From: Grimontia indica
GTDB taxonomy: Bacteria; Pseudomonadota; Gammaproteobacteria; Enterobacterales; Vibrionaceae
Assembly (NCBI RefSeq): GCF_000333895.2
Contig: NZ_ANFM02000012.1
Coordinates: forward strand, 124,001-188,000
DNA: 64,000 nucleotides
Direction: 5' to 3'
The position numbers were made by a program, and so were the translations under genes. Positions within the stretch are counted from its first letter, which is position 1. Every line of letters starts with the position of its first letter. Positions 8,739-18,095 of the stretch are shown piece after piece. Under the pieces are notes generated by a model. It was not told the origin of the DNA, ran no database searches, and saw only the letters and a program-made list of their open reading frames with translations.

Positions 8739-11084
8739 ATGACAAAAGAAACTAAGAACACCAAACCCCGCACGCGACGCAAAACGGCGAGCCCGCGTGG
8801 TGGCAAGAAAAAAACGGCCTCAGCGAAGAAAGGCTGGGGCAAAAAACTGCTCTCCTTTGGCTTTAAATGCACGCTGGTTTTTCTGGCAGTCATGGCGATT
8901 TGGGGGATTTATCTGGATAGCAAAATCCAGGAACGCTTTGACGGGCAAATCTGGCAACTGCCTGCCGTGGTATATGGCCGCATTCTGCATCTTGCACCCG
9001 GAGAAGCCGTTACCATTGATTCGCTGAAGCGCGAGCTCGACATCCTCAACTACAAGCGTGTGCGCAATCCAAGCCGGCCGGGTGAGTATTCCGCGTCGAA
9101 AACCCGCGTCGAGATTATCCGTCGTCCTTTTGAGTTTGAAGACGGGCCGGAGCAGGCGCAACACGTGATGATCTCCTTTTCTGGGGAAGGCGTGCAAAGC
9201 CTGAAGCAGCTCGACAGTGGTAAGCAACTGGGTTATCTACGAATTGAACCCAAGCTGTTGGGCACCATGGAGTCGAACACGGATGAGCAGCGTATCTTCC
9301 TGCCTCGTGAACGATTCCCTGAGTTTCTGGTTGATGCGCTACTGACCACGGAAGACAGAAACTTCTATCACCATGATGGTGTATCTCCTCTTGCGATTGC
9401 CCGTGCATTGGTGGTCAACCTCAAAGCAGGCCGAACGGTGCAGGGAGGTTCAACTCTCACCCAACAGCTGGCGAAAAACCTGTTTCTCACCCGCGACCGC
9501 ACCTTGTGGCGTAAAGCGCAGGAAGCTTATATCGCCGTGCTGCTGGACTATCGCTACAGCAAAGACCGACTTCTCGAAGCCTACCTGAACGAGGTGTATC
9601 TGGGTCAGGCACGTGGCAAGGGAGTCCATGGTTTCCCTTTGGGAGCGCGCCTTTACTTTGGTCGTCCAATTGAAGAGCTCAGTATTGATCAGTTGGCGTT
9701 GCTGGTGGGTATCGTCAAAGGCCCTTCGTACTACAACCCTTGGCGCTATCCAGAGCGTGTGCAGGAAAGGCGTGACCTTATCCTTCGTATGATGATGGAA
9801 AGTGGTGTTATCTCTTCTGGTCAATACGCAGAAGCTGCGGGGCGCAAACTCGGTATTCAGAAATCCCCGAGCATTAACAGCCGACAGCCTGCTTATTTTG
9901 AACAACTGACCCGCGAAATCCGCGAGCGCGTTGGCAGCCAATTCAATCCAGAGAGTGGCCTCCGCGTGTTCAGTACGCTAGATCCTTTGTCTCAGTCGAT
10001 CATCGATAAAACCGTGGTTAAGAAGGTTGATCAACTAAAGAAAGTTGCCGGAAAAGATCTGGAAGCGGCAGTGGTGATTGCAGACCGCCAAAGTGGGGAG
10101 ATTCGTGCCATGGTCGGTGGCAGCCGTCCTGGTTATGCGGGTTTTAACCGGGCACTCAATGGTAGCCGACAGATTGGCTCGCTTTCCAAACCGGCAGTGT
10201 ATCTGGCGGCATTGTCAGATCCTGACAAATACAATCTGGCGTCACCATTGGATGATAAACCCATTGTGTTGAAAGGCGATCAGGGCAGCGAGTGGAAGCC
10301 GCGCAACTACGACCGAAAATTCCGTGGGCAGGTGCCTTTGCTCAAAGCGCTGGCGCACTCTTACAACATTCCGACGGTTAATCTCGGTTTGGCTGTGGGC
10401 TTGGGAACGGTCATTGATACCTATGAAGAACTGGGTGTCGACCCCGACCAAATCACCCGTGTGCCGTCATTGCTTCTCGGAGCATTTACGTTGACGCCGA
10501 TGGAAGTCACGCAGATGTTCCAAACCATCGGCAGTGGCGGACGGAAAGCTGATTTAACAGCGTTGCGTGCAGTCGTTACCCGTGATGGTCAGGTGCTTTA
10601 CCGAAATTGGCCGAAGTCGAGTCAGACAGTCTCTGAGCAGGCAAGCTGGCTGACCATGTACGCGATGAAGGAAGTGGTAAGAACCGGAACTGGCCGTTAT
10701 CTCAACCCCTCATTTGGCTGGGCAGGTCTTGCGGGTAAAACAGGCACCACAGACAACAACCGTGATAGCTGGTATGTCGGCATTGATGGCCGTGAAGTGG
10801 TCACGGTCTGGCTAGGCCGTGATGATAACAAGTCGACCAAACTGACTGGCTCATCCGGTGCTTTGCGTTTGTATGCGGATTACATCAAAGCAAGGCAACC
10901 TGAGCCTTTGACGCTGAACTGGCCTTCTGAACTTGCCAGCGTGCCGTATCAGGTCAGGGAAGGGCAGTTTGTGACTGATTGCTTCAGCGAGAGTAAGTTG
11001 CCAATGTGGGACCCGAAAGGCCATTGGCGCAAACGGTGCGACAAGCCCGACCCGGTAAGCTGGCTGCAATCGATATTTAACTAA
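8739..11084 (+). CDS. mrcB: Penicillin-binding protein 1B (bifunctional peptidoglycan synthase)
   Basis: Polymerises lipid II and cross-links glycan strands at the inner membrane. The 781-residue protein has a basic cytoplasmic tail (RTRRKT, KKKTASAKK), one membrane segment at about residues 43-62 and a UB2H-type domain that in E. coli docks the lipoprotein LpoB. The GT51 glycosyltransferase has EDRNFYHHDG and GGSTLTQQLAKNL. The transpeptidase has SLSK (catalytic serine near residue 484), SYN and KTGTT. It starts 10 bases after hrpB, as in E. coli. The stop codon's last base is also the first base of a 162-bp repeat element. Confidence 0.97.
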   Translation: MTKETKNTKPRTRRKTASPRGGKKKTASAKKGWGKKLLSFGFKCTLVFLAVMAIWGIYLDSKIQERFDGQIWQLPAVVYGRILHLAPGEAVTIDSLKRELDILNYKRVRNPSRPGEYSASKTRVEIIRRPFEFEDGPEQAQHVMISFSGEGVQSLKQLDSGKQLGYLRIEPKLLGTMESNTDEQRIFLPRERFPEFLVDALLTTEDRNFYHHDGVSPLAIARALVVNLKAGRTVQGGSTLTQQLAKNLFLTRDRTLWRKAQEAYIAVLLDYRYSKDRLLEAYLNEVYLGQARGKGVHGFPLGARLYFGRPIEELSIDQLALLVGIVKGPSYYNPWRYPERVQERRDLILRMMMESGVISSGQYAEAAGRKLGIQKSPSINSRQPAYFEQLTREIRERVGSQFNPESGLRVFSTLDPLSQSIIDKTVVKKVDQLKKVAGKDLEAAVVIADRQSGEIRAMVGGSRPGYAGFNRALNGSRQIGSLSKPAVYLAALSDPDKYNLASPLDDKPIVLKGDQGSEWKPRNYDRKFRGQVPLLKALAHSYNIPTVNLGLAVGLGTVIDTYEELGVDPDQITRVPSLLLGAFTLTPMEVTQMFQTIGSGGRKADLTALRAVVTRDGQVLYRNWPKSSQTVSEQASWLTMYAMKEVVRTGTGRYLNPSFGWAGLAGKTGTTDNNRDSWYVGIDGREVVTVWLGRDDNKSTKLTGSSGALRLYADYIKARQPEPLTLNWPSELASVPYQVREGQFVTDCFSESKLPMWDPKGHWRKRCDKPDPVSWLQSIFN

Positions 11085-11245
11085 TACCAATCGTAGTAAA
11101 TATCTGCTCGCCCTAGCTTGTTAAAATGCTCGATAACTGCGTTGTAAAATTTGATTGTAGAATAGCTACTTATCGAAATTTTCCGCCTTGTTCTCGAGCA
11201 TTTTTCCTGCGCTATTTCTGATCACCTACCTACTGTGATTGGTAT
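11084..11245 (-). repeat. 162-bp inverted-repeat-ended element, copy 1
   Basis: A MITE-like unit bounded by ATACCAATC...GATTGGTAT, with ends extending to roughly 15 matching bases. Its reverse complement matches 50944-51105 over the same 162 bases with 7 differences by my count. Inner inverted repeats (AATGCTCGA / TCGAGCATT) let most of it fold into one long hairpin. It has no open reading frame. It abuts the mrcB stop codon. Confidence 0.85.
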
Positions 11246-11253
11246 AATTCCAG

Positions 11254-11288
11254 AAGGGGTTGGACGAGCGTTCAACCCTTTTTTCTTT
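11254..11288 (+). terminator. Terminator downstream of mrcB
   Basis: The stem AAGGGGTTG / CAACCCTT with a 10-base loop is followed by TTTTCTTTT. It lies just past the repeat element and faces hrpB-mrcB transcription. Confidence 0.75.
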
Positions 11289-11312
11289 TGGCTGATGATA
11301 AATTGCAGATAC

Positions 11313-11344
11313 AAAAAAGCCTCGTCAATGACGAGGCTTTTTCG
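11313..11344 (-). terminator. Terminator of the tRNA-Phe/tRNA-Thr transcript
   Basis: A perfect stem AAAAAGCCTCGT / ACGAGGCTTTTT with a CAATG loop lies 10 bases beyond the tRNA-Thr 3' end. It works in the minus direction and could also stop plus-strand reads. Confidence 0.8.
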
Positions 11345-11351
11345 TTTTAGA

Positions 11352-11427
<76 letters not shown>

Positions 11428-11499
11428 ACACAAACCGTGGAAACGTTGCTTCTTACTGAGCCACATTTCCTTGCAATCGAATTATCGATTACTGAAATA

Positions 11500-11575
11500 T
11501 GGTGCCTCGAGGCGGAATCGAACCACCGACACGGGGATTTTCAATCCCCTGCTCTACCGACTGAGCTATCGAGGC
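11500..11575 (-). tRNA. tRNA-Phe (anticodon GAA), copy 1
   Basis: 76 bases with encoded CCA. The acceptor GCCTCGA pairs with TCGAGGC and the anticodon loop TTGAAAA gives GAA. It lies upstream of tRNA-Thr in one transcript. It is identical to the copy at 24500-24575, and differs from the 24264 copy by one D-loop base. Confidence 0.97.
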
Positions 11576-11585
11576 AACGGGCGCC

Positions 11586-11614
11586 ATTAAATAGCAGAGC
11601 CGGGTTCTTGTCAA
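11586..11614 (-). promoter_or_regulatory. Promoter of the tRNA-Phe/tRNA-Thr pair
   Basis: TTGACA and TTTAAT are separated by 17 bases on the minus strand and followed by GGCGCCCG. The GC-rich discriminator is typical of stable-RNA promoters under stringent (ppGpp/DksA) control. Confidence 0.75.
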
Positions 11615-11936
11615 AATAATTTCTCACTCAAATCGTTCGACTGCTGCTTTTTTGCTTTATTTGGTGTGAATTGCATCGCGCTGGCTGAGCTTTGACCTGT
11701 TTTCATTGTAATGTGATGGGTTTATCACTTCTTTCCCGCTGGCATTCACTTTCTGAAAACTGAAAATCCATCGACCTCCATGACAGGGTTTCTGGTCAAA
11801 GGTGTCGGAATATTTACCGAATGTCGCACTTTAAATCCAATTGGTTAAAAAACTTTCATTTTTCCCATTATTGCTACACTTAGTGGTACATAAAACTTTT
11901 CGACGTAAGTCAATTGTTAGGGGAGGGAATTCTGCG
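11615..11936 (+). other. Upstream region of the chemosensory operon
   Basis: About 320 bases without a convincing gene. The last 100 bases are AT-rich and should hold the operon promoter. TACACT near 11874-11879 is a possible -10 without a good -35, and I see no convincing sigma-28 or sigma-54 site. GGGGAGGG just before 11937 is the ribosome site of the first gene. Confidence 0.4.
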
Positions 11937-12215
11937 ATGGGATTCTCATTGGGGGAACAACTAGACATTACACAGGTGATGGACCTAAAAGATCGCCTGC
12001 AAGCCGAATTAGAGAAGTCAGACAGCTTGCTGATCGATGGTAGCGAAGTATCACGTGTTGATGCACCAGGATTACAACTCCTACTTACCGCCAGAAACCT
12101 TTGCCACAACCAATCAATCAGTTGGAAGTGGGAAGGCGCGTCCGGTGAATTGGTGGGAGCAGCAAAAACATTAGGATTGGTTGAGCCGTTAGGTTTAGTC
12201 GATTTTGCTGAGTAA
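11937..12215 (+). CDS. STAS-domain protein lacking the phospho-serine
   Basis: A 92-residue single STAS domain, the fold of anti-anti-sigma factors such as SpoIIAA and RsbV. It begins the chemosensory operon, 31 bases before cheY. Where regulated family members have D-S-(S/T)-G-L, this protein reads VDAPGLQLL (residues 41-49): the phosphorylatable serine is replaced by alanine 43. It therefore should not be switched by serine phosphorylation and may act as a constitutive binding partner or scaffold; that is inference. The frame is open upstream to 11841, but the ATG at 11937 has GGGGAGGG nine bases ahead. Its partner is unknown; candidates are CheA or the HATPase protein at 22175. Confidence 0.85.
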   Translation: MGFSLGEQLDITQVMDLKDRLQAELEKSDSLLIDGSEVSRVDAPGLQLLLTARNLCHNQSISWKWEGASGELVGAAKTLGLVEPLGLVDFAE

Positions 12216-12246
12216 GTTTTTCAGGTAGTTCAATCAGGGTGACAGT

Positions 12247-12606
12247 ATGCGAAAAATTCTAGCTGCGGACGATTCTGTATCTATTCGTCAAATGGTAAGC
12301 CACACGCTCAAAGAAGCGGGCTATCAGGTAGAAACCGCCAACGACGGCGCTGAAGCGCTGCAAAAAGCCAAGTCGGGCCAATACGATGTCATTATCTCCG
12401 ACGTCAACATGCCAAACATGGATGGATTGGAATTTGTCCGTCAGGTACGTGCTGTACCGCAATATAAATTCACACCGATTCTGATGCTGACCACTGAAAC
12501 GTCGGCAGAGAAAAAGAGTATGGGTAAATCTGCCGGCGCTACTGGCTGGATTGTTAAGCCGTTCAACCCTGACACTCTGTTGAAGACTCTACAACGCGTT
12601 ATTTAA
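12247..12606 (+). CDS. cheY: CheY-like single-domain response regulator
   Basis: A 119-residue receiver domain that would take phosphate from the adjacent CheA. Acidic pocket residues D8-D9, phospho-acceptor D52 (SDVNMPNMDG), the conserved threonine in MLTTETS (near 82) and K104 in WIVKPFNP are all present. There is no output domain, so it acts by protein contact. As this cluster looks like the accessory F7 class, its target need not be the flagellar switch. It lies 22 bases before cheA. Confidence 0.93.
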   Translation: MRKILAADDSVSIRQMVSHTLKEAGYQVETANDGAEALQKAKSGQYDVIISDVNMPNMDGLEFVRQVRAVPQYKFTPILMLTTETSAEKKSMGKSAGATGWIVKPFNPDTLLKTLQRVI

Positions 12607-12628
12607 GTGTTCCACCAAGGAGATCGCT

Positions 12629-14701
12629 ATGGCTTTGGACATGGACCAACTGCGCCGGATTTTCTATGAGGAGTGTCGTGAGAACCTTGAAGTCCTGGAG
12701 CGTGAGCTGCTTGCCCTTGACCCGGATGCAGACGTTGATCTTGATATTATCAACACAATTTTCCGGGCTGCTCACTCGATAAAAGGCGGTGGTGCGACCT
12801 TTAATCTCAATGAGATCAGCCAGTTTACTCATGTCATGGAGACACTGCTTGACGAAGCCAGGGAAGGGAAACGTCGTCTTGATGCTGCTACCATTGATTT
12901 GCTCCTCAAAGGGGGCGATTGCATCAACAGCATGCTGGTGGCTTATGAAACTGATACAGACTTCGACCACGTATTAAGAGACGCACTGACTGACCAATTG
13001 AACGAGTTGCTTAATGGTGGCCCGACTTCCGGTGGTGCAACTCCTGCAACCGAAGCGGAAGAGCCAACGACAGAGCAGAGTGGTGGCGCGGGCGATTGGG
13101 TCGTATTTTTCCAGCCTCACAAAGAGATGTTTTTCTCGGGCAACGATCCGGTTCGAATCCTTCGCGAGATGTTCGACCTTGGCGCTGACTGTATTATCGA
13201 ATGTATTCAGGACAAGTTGCCGACCCTCGGTGAAATTGAGCCTGAGATGTGCTATCTCAGCTGGAAAATCACCGTCGACAGCGTCATTACCCGTGATCAG
13301 ATTGAAGAAATCTTTGAATGGGTAGAAGACGAATGTGATTTGGAAATCACTCAGGCGGAAGGCGTCAAGGTGGAAGAGCCTGCTGTTGAGCAGGCAAGCA
13401 CTGAATCTTCGGCGGCACCAGCAGAAAACTCGCCAGAACTAGCGGCCGCAGCCAAACCAAAAGCGCCTGCGAAAGCACCAGCATCCAAAGCCGATGCAGT
13501 TTCCTCCATCCGTGTTGAGATCGATAAGGTCGACAATCTCATCAATCTTGTCGGTGAGCTGGTTATTACACAGTCCATGCTCACTGAACTCAGCCAGAAT
13601 TTTTCTGAAAGCAAACTTGAACGCCTGCAAGCAGGGTTGGATCAATTGCTGCAAAACACCAAAGAGCTGCAGGAGAGTGTGCTGAATATCCGCATGCTCC
13701 CTATTAGCTTTGCGTTTAACCGCTTCCCGCGCCTCATCCGCGACCTGTCTTCCCAATTGGGTAAGAACGTTGAATTGATCATCGAAGGTGAGCAAACCGA
13801 ACTCGATAAGACCGTGCTGGAGCGAATCACAGACCCATTGGTTCACCTGGTGCGTAACGCGGTTGACCATGGTTTGGAAGCGCCGGATGTACGCGCTTCT
13901 AAAGGGAAATCCGAAACAGGACGCGTCAATCTTTATGCCTATCATCAGGGCGGATCCATCGTCATCGAAGTGCGTGATGACGGTGCCGGTCTGAATAAAG
14001 AAAGAGTGTGGAAAAAAGCCATCGAGAAGGGCTTGCTGCATGCCGACACGTCGATTGACGATCTTTCCGATCACCAAGTCTACAACCTGATCTTCGCGCC
14101 GGGCTTCTCAACGGCAGAAGTGGTCTCTGATGTCTCTGGCCGTGGTGTCGGGATGGACGTGGTGAAACGTAACATCGAAGATCTTGGCGGTCACATTGAA
14201 GTGGACTCCAAGCCTGATGAAGGCAGCGTGTTCCGTATCAGTCTGCCACTGACGCTGGCTATTCTTGATGGTCAATTGGTCAAACTGGCTGATCAGGTGT
14301 TTGTCGTCCCACTGATTTCGATTATCGAATCGATCCAGATCGAATCGGATCGTGTCAAAGTCGCGACTGGCGGCGTTGAGCTCTATCGCCTGCGGGACGA
14401 AAACATTCCCATCCTTCGCTTGAAAGAAGAGTTTTGCCTTGGTGAATCGGGCGCGCTCGATAAGCAGCTGTTGTGTCTGGTGGAAGCGGGTGGCAACCGT
14501 ATTGGATTGTTGCTTGATGAAATGCTTGGGCAGCAACAGGTGGTGATTAAGAGCCTCGAGTCTAACTACACCCGTGTCAACGGGATCTCGGGGGCGACGA
14601 TTCTTGGTGACGGTTCCGTTTCCCTCATCCTGGATGTGCAGGGGTTGATGACGGGGTTCCTGAGTCGCGTCGGTGACGCCAACAACCATATTGCGGCATA
14701 G
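12629..14701 (+). CDS. cheA: Chemotaxis histidine kinase CheA
   Basis: A 690-residue cytoplasmic kinase of receptor arrays. In order: an HPt domain with phospho-accepting H49 (FRAAHSIKGGG); a region at about 155-240 resembling a P2 response-regulator docking domain; an Ala/Pro/Lys-rich linker at about 250-290; the P3 dimerisation helices (IRVEIDKVDNLINLVGELV); the P4 ATPase with N410 (HLVRNAVDHG), G1 box DDGAG (450-454) and GRGVGMDVV; and a C-terminal P5 CheW-like domain from about 535. All catalytic motifs look intact. RBS AAGGAG precedes the ATG. It sits between cheY and the two cheW genes. Confidence 0.96.
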   Translation: MALDMDQLRRIFYEECRENLEVLERELLALDPDADVDLDIINTIFRAAHSIKGGGATFNLNEISQFTHVMETLLDEAREGKRRLDAATIDLLLKGGDCINSMLVAYETDTDFDHVLRDALTDQLNELLNGGPTSGGATPATEAEEPTTEQSGGAGDWVVFFQPHKEMFFSGNDPVRILREMFDLGADCIIECIQDKLPTLGEIEPEMCYLSWKITVDSVITRDQIEEIFEWVEDECDLEITQAEGVKVEEPAVEQASTESSAAPAENSPELAAAAKPKAPAKAPASKADAVSSIRVEIDKVDNLINLVGELVITQSMLTELSQNFSESKLERLQAGLDQLLQNTKELQESVLNIRMLPISFAFNRFPRLIRDLSSQLGKNVELIIEGEQTELDKTVLERITDPLVHLVRNAVDHGLEAPDVRASKGKSETGRVNLYAYHQGGSIVIEVRDDGAGLNKERVWKKAIEKGLLHADTSIDDLSDHQVYNLIFAPGFSTAEVVSDVSGRGVGMDVVKRNIEDLGGHIEVDSKPDEGSVFRISLPLTLAILDGQLVKLADQVFVVPLISIIESIQIESDRVKVATGGVELYRLRDENIPILRLKEEFCLGESGALDKQLLCLVEAGGNRIGLLLDEMLGQQQVVIKSLESNYTRVNGISGATILGDGSVSLILDVQGLMTGFLSRVGDANNHIAA

Positions 14702-14710
14702 GAGGAGCAA

Positions 14711-15217
14711 ATGAGCGAGCAAGCCCTGGCTGTAGCAGAGAGTAAAGAAGGCGCGATGGAAAGTGAGGACAGACTGCAAGGTTCTGACTTCCTGAGCTTT
14801 GATCTCGCCCATGAGTTGTATGGCGTTGACATCCAAACTGTCGAAGAGATTCGCGTTTGGGAATCACCCACACTCATTCCACGCGCTCCCGAATTTATTC
14901 TCGGCGTGATCAACCTTCGCGGGATGATCGTGCCGATTATGGATCTCCGTGTGCGCTTCAATATCGGCAAAGTGGAGTATCTGCCCACGACCGTGGTGCT
15001 GATCCTCAAAGCGGGTGAAAACGCAGGCCATCGCATGATGGGGATTGTTGTTGATGCCGTGTCGGACGTGATCGACATGGGAAACAACAACTTGATCCCA
15101 CCTATCGGTGACTCTGTTGTGATGCCGTTTGTCAGCGGCTTACTGAATGTGGATGCGCAGGTGATGAGCCTCCTGGATGTGGATGCGCTGCTCGATATCG
15201 ACAACCTGGTGCATTAA
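14711..15217 (+). CDS. cheW: Coupling protein CheW, first copy
   Basis: Links receptors to CheA in the array core. A 168-residue CheW domain with an N-terminal extension of about 30 residues; FDLAHELYGVDIQTVEEI, the glycine-bearing FILGVINLRGMIVPIMDLR and the VVDAVSDVIDM strand are typical. It starts 9 bases after the cheA stop with GGAGG just ahead, so translation is probably coupled. It differs markedly from the next gene (14 acidic residues in the first 70, a different receptor-contact loop), so the two CheW proteins may fill different array positions. Confidence 0.94.
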   Translation: MSEQALAVAESKEGAMESEDRLQGSDFLSFDLAHELYGVDIQTVEEIRVWESPTLIPRAPEFILGVINLRGMIVPIMDLRVRFNIGKVEYLPTTVVLILKAGENAGHRMMGIVVDAVSDVIDMGNNNLIPPIGDSVVMPFVSGLLNVDAQVMSLLDVDALLDIDNLVH

Positions 15218-15226
15218 GGAGGGGTT

Positions 15227-15700
15227 ATGTCAGAAGACGTTATGGAATACCTCAGCTTCCTCATCGATGAAGAAGAATATGGATTGAACATCCTTGATGT
15301 GAAAGAAGTACGTGGATGGTCAGAAGTCCGAAAGCTCCCGAATAGTGAAAGCTATTTGTTGGGCGTGCTTGAACTGCGTGGGGAATACATTCCCATTGTG
15401 GATCTCAGGCAGCGTTTCAGCATGGATCCGTCCGTGCTCAGCAAAACCACCGTTGTGGTGATTGTGCGAAATGCCAAAGGCCAGTCCCTTGGTGTCATTG
15501 TGGATGCGGTTGCTGAGGTTTATCAGCTTTCAGCAAGCCAAATAAAGTCTGCACCCGGCTTTGTGAAAATCGATGAGCGGTATATCGAAGGTATCGCCTC
15601 AGTAGATGGTAAGCATGTGGTGTTAATCCGTTTAGAAAAACTGTTCGATTTTGACGAGTTGCATGAAGTAACGCAGCCAGATCTGGTTAGCGAGGAATAA
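15227..15700 (+). CDS. cheW: Coupling protein CheW, second copy
   Basis: A 157-residue CheW domain: [41 protein letters not shown] and the [12 protein letters not shown] strand. It follows the first cheW after 9 bases with AGGAGGGG before the ATG. Two adjacent cheW genes between cheA and a receptor match my recollection of V. cholerae cluster III. Tandem copies could have come from old duplication, but identity is now low, suggesting divided roles. Confidence 0.94.
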   Translation: MSEDVMEYLSFLIDEEEYGLNILDVKEVRGWSEVRKLPNSESYLLGVLELRGEYIPIVDLRQRFSMDPSVLSKTTVVVIVRNAKGQSLGVIVDAVAEVYQLSASQIKSAPGFVKIDERYIEGIASVDGKHVVLIRLEKLFDFDELHEVTQPDLVSEE

Positions 15701-15705
15701 CAATT

Positions 15706-18093
15706 ATGTCGTGGTGGAAGAAAGAGCAAACAGCTGCAGCTGAAAACACACAAAAAGATCAGGGTTTAAAGGCACATATTGTGTCCGCACTGGATACAGC
15801 ACAGACGGCGCTGATGATGGTCGATCGTGATTTTAAGGTCTTCTATGTGAACAACAAATCGGTGGAATTGTTGAAGACGCATGAAGCCCTTTTCCGATCG
15901 AAATGGCCAAGCTTCCGTGCGGACAAAGACTGGATTGAAGGAACCTGCATCGACATGTTCCATTCCAATCCAGCGCACCAGCGACAGATGCTCTCAAACC
16001 CGGCGAATCTTCCCTACGAAACCAACATCCAGGTAGAAGATGTCACCCTTAAGCTTGTTGTTGGTGCCGTCACCGACGAGAACGGTGATTACATCGGCAA
16101 TACGCTGGAGTGGGATGATATTACCGAGGATCTGAAAGCGGACAATGAGCGCGCCCAACTGCAAGCGGCGATTGATCAATCACTGACGGCGATGGTGCTT
16201 ATTGACCGAGACTTCGCCATTACTTACATCAACGAAGAAACTGTCAGGTTGTTCGAAACTCATCAAGCGTCATTTAAACAAGTCTGGCCTGGCTTCATGG
16301 CGACGAAAGACTGGTTAATGGGACGCTGCATTGATGAATTCCACAAAAATCCTGCTCACCAGCGCCAGCTGCTTTCTGACCCCAATAACCTGCCCTATAA
16401 AACCGATATTCAGGTTGCAGGCATCGTCATCGAGCTGAACGTGGCAGCTATTGTGGATGCCAGTGGCAATTACATCGGTAACAGCCTTGAGTGGCGCGAT
16501 GTGACCGCTGAGCGTGAGCGTGAAGTGGAAGTTGGCCGCTTAGTCTCTGCCGTTGAAGGCATGACCACTAACATCATGATGGCGGATAAAGACGGCAACA
16601 TAACCTACTACAACCCTGCATTGAAGAACCTGCTCCGCAGTCGCGAAAGCGACCTGCGCGGTATCTTCCCGGGTTTTCAGGCTGATAACTTGGTGGGTAA
16701 AAATATCGATATCTTCCATAAGAACCCGGCGCACCAACGTGGGATTATCGGTAACCCCGATCGCTTGCCGTACACCGCAGAGATCAAAGTCGGTGAGCTT
16801 GAGTTCACCCTGACCTGTATCGCTATGTATGACGCAGCAGGAAACTACATTGGCCCTGCGCTGCAATGGGAAGACATCACTGAGCAAATGGCAGGTCAGC
16901 GCGATGTTCAGGGGCTGATTGAAGCTGCTTCTGAAGGGCGTCTTGATTCCCGCATCGATACTTCAAAATACAGCGGCTTTATGGCCAATCTCAGTGAGGG
17001 CATAAACGGCCTGCTCGACTCTATGGCGTCGCCGCTGAATAACTGTAAGGACGTCATGTCCCAAGTGTCGACCGGAAACCTCAAAGTGAACATGCCGGAA
17101 GACTATAAAGGCGACTTTGCCCAACTGAGCGATGCGGTGAATACCTCCATCACTAACCTTCGCGACATGGTGGAAAAAATCACGGCTTCGTCAGCGCGTG
17201 TGGCGTCGGCTTCCGGTGAAATCGCTGAGGGTAACTCAGACCTGAGTGAGCGTACCGAAGAGCAGGCAGCAAGCCTTGAAGAGACCGCTGCCAGCATGGA
17301 AGAAATGACCTCAACCGTGAAGCAAAATGCAGAAAGCGCCAATTCTGCTAACCGCCTGTCGCAAGATGCCAGCACCAAAGCCCAGAAGGGTGGTGAAGTG
17401 GTGAAACAGACCGTGCAGGCGATGGGTGAGATTAACAAGGCAAGCAAACGCATCTCCGACATCATCAGCGTGATTGATGAAATTGCCTTCCAGACCAACC
17501 TGCTGGCACTGAACGCTGCGGTAGAAGCGGCCCGAGCCGGTGAGCAGGGGCGGGGCTTTGCGGTGGTTGCAGGTGAAGTCCGTAATCTCGCGCAGCGAAG
17601 CGCGGGGGCAGCGAAAGAAATCAAAGACCTCATTAAAGATAGCGTCGAGAAAGTATCCGAGGGCTCAAGGCTGGTGGATGAGTCCGGCGAAATGCTCAAC
17701 GAGATCGTGGACGCCGTCGGCGAAGTCAGCACCCTGATTGGCAAAATTAATTCCGCAAGTCAGGAGCAGGCGACAGGTATCGATGAAATATCGAAAGCCG
17801 TGGTCAAGATGGATGAGATGACCCAACAGAATGCAGCATTGGTGGAAGAAGCCTCTGCGGCGAGCCAGTCGCTCCGTGACGAGGGCAGTGAGCTTCTCAA
17901 TCTGATTGGTTTCTTCCAGGTCGACAGCAGCAAAACGGGCTTCGGCGTCAGCAAAGAACCGATCAAAAGCTTCACGGGTAGTGCACCTGCCGCGCCGAGA
18001 GCACCAGCGCCTGCTCCGGTTAAAAAGGCGGTGAATGCGCCAACGCCTGCTGCATCGCCGACGTCAGATGAAGATGACTGGGAGGAATTCTAA
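15706..18093 (+). CDS. Soluble triple-PAS chemoreceptor with CheR-tether tail
   Basis: A 795-residue methyl-accepting protein with no membrane segment. Three PAS-like repeats of about 125-130 residues (near 25-150, 150-275 and 275-400) each carry the same motif, FH(S/K)NPAHQR, followed by a NLPY-type element and an E/Q-W-x-DIT end. A HAMP-like stretch (about 400-510) precedes the coiled-coil signalling domain, whose tip reads [26 protein letters not shown] flexible Pro/Ala linker ends in DDWEEF, like the WxxF pentapeptide that docks CheR/CheB in E. coli Tar and P. aeruginosa Aer2 (GWEEF). The input is probably internal (redox, gas or small ligand); no heme-binding proof is visible. Confidence 0.93.
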   Translation: MSWWKKEQTAAAENTQKDQGLKAHIVSALDTAQTALMMVDRDFKVFYVNNKSVELLKTHEALFRSKWPSFRADKDWIEGTCIDMFHSNPAHQRQMLSNPANLPYETNIQVEDVTLKLVVGAVTDENGDYIGNTLEWDDITEDLKADNERAQLQAAIDQSLTAMVLIDRDFAITYINEETVRLFETHQASFKQVWPGFMATKDWLMGRCIDEFHKNPAHQRQLLSDPNNLPYKTDIQVAGIVIELNVAAIVDASGNYIGNSLEWRDVTAEREREVEVGRLVSAVEGMTTNIMMADKDGNITYYNPALKNLLRSRESDLRGIFPGFQADNLVGKNIDIFHKNPAHQRGIIGNPDRLPYTAEIKVGELEFTLTCIAMYDAAGNYIGPALQWEDITEQMAGQRDVQGLIEAASEGRLDSRIDTSKYSGFMANLSEGINGLLDSMASPLNNCKDVMSQVSTGNLKVNMPEDYKGDFAQLSDAVNTSITNLRDMVEKITASSARVASASGEIAEGNSDLSERTEEQAASLEETAASMEEMTSTVKQNAESANSANRLSQDASTKAQKGGEVVKQTVQAMGEINKASKRISDIISVIDEIAFQTNLLALNAAVEAARAGEQGRGFAVVAGEVRNLAQRSAGAAKEIKDLIKDSVEKVSEGSRLVDESGEMLNEIVDAVGEVSTLIGKINSASQEQATGIDEISKAVVKMDEMTQQNAALVEEASAASQSLRDEGSELLNLIGFFQVDSSKTGFGVSKEPIKSFTGSAPAAPRAPAPAPVKKAVNAPTPAASPTSDEDDWEEF

Positions 18094-18095
18094 CA

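Noticed and set aside
13439..14077. Minus-strand open frame inside cheA
   Set aside because: Antisense shadow of a highly conserved kinase gene; no motif of its own.
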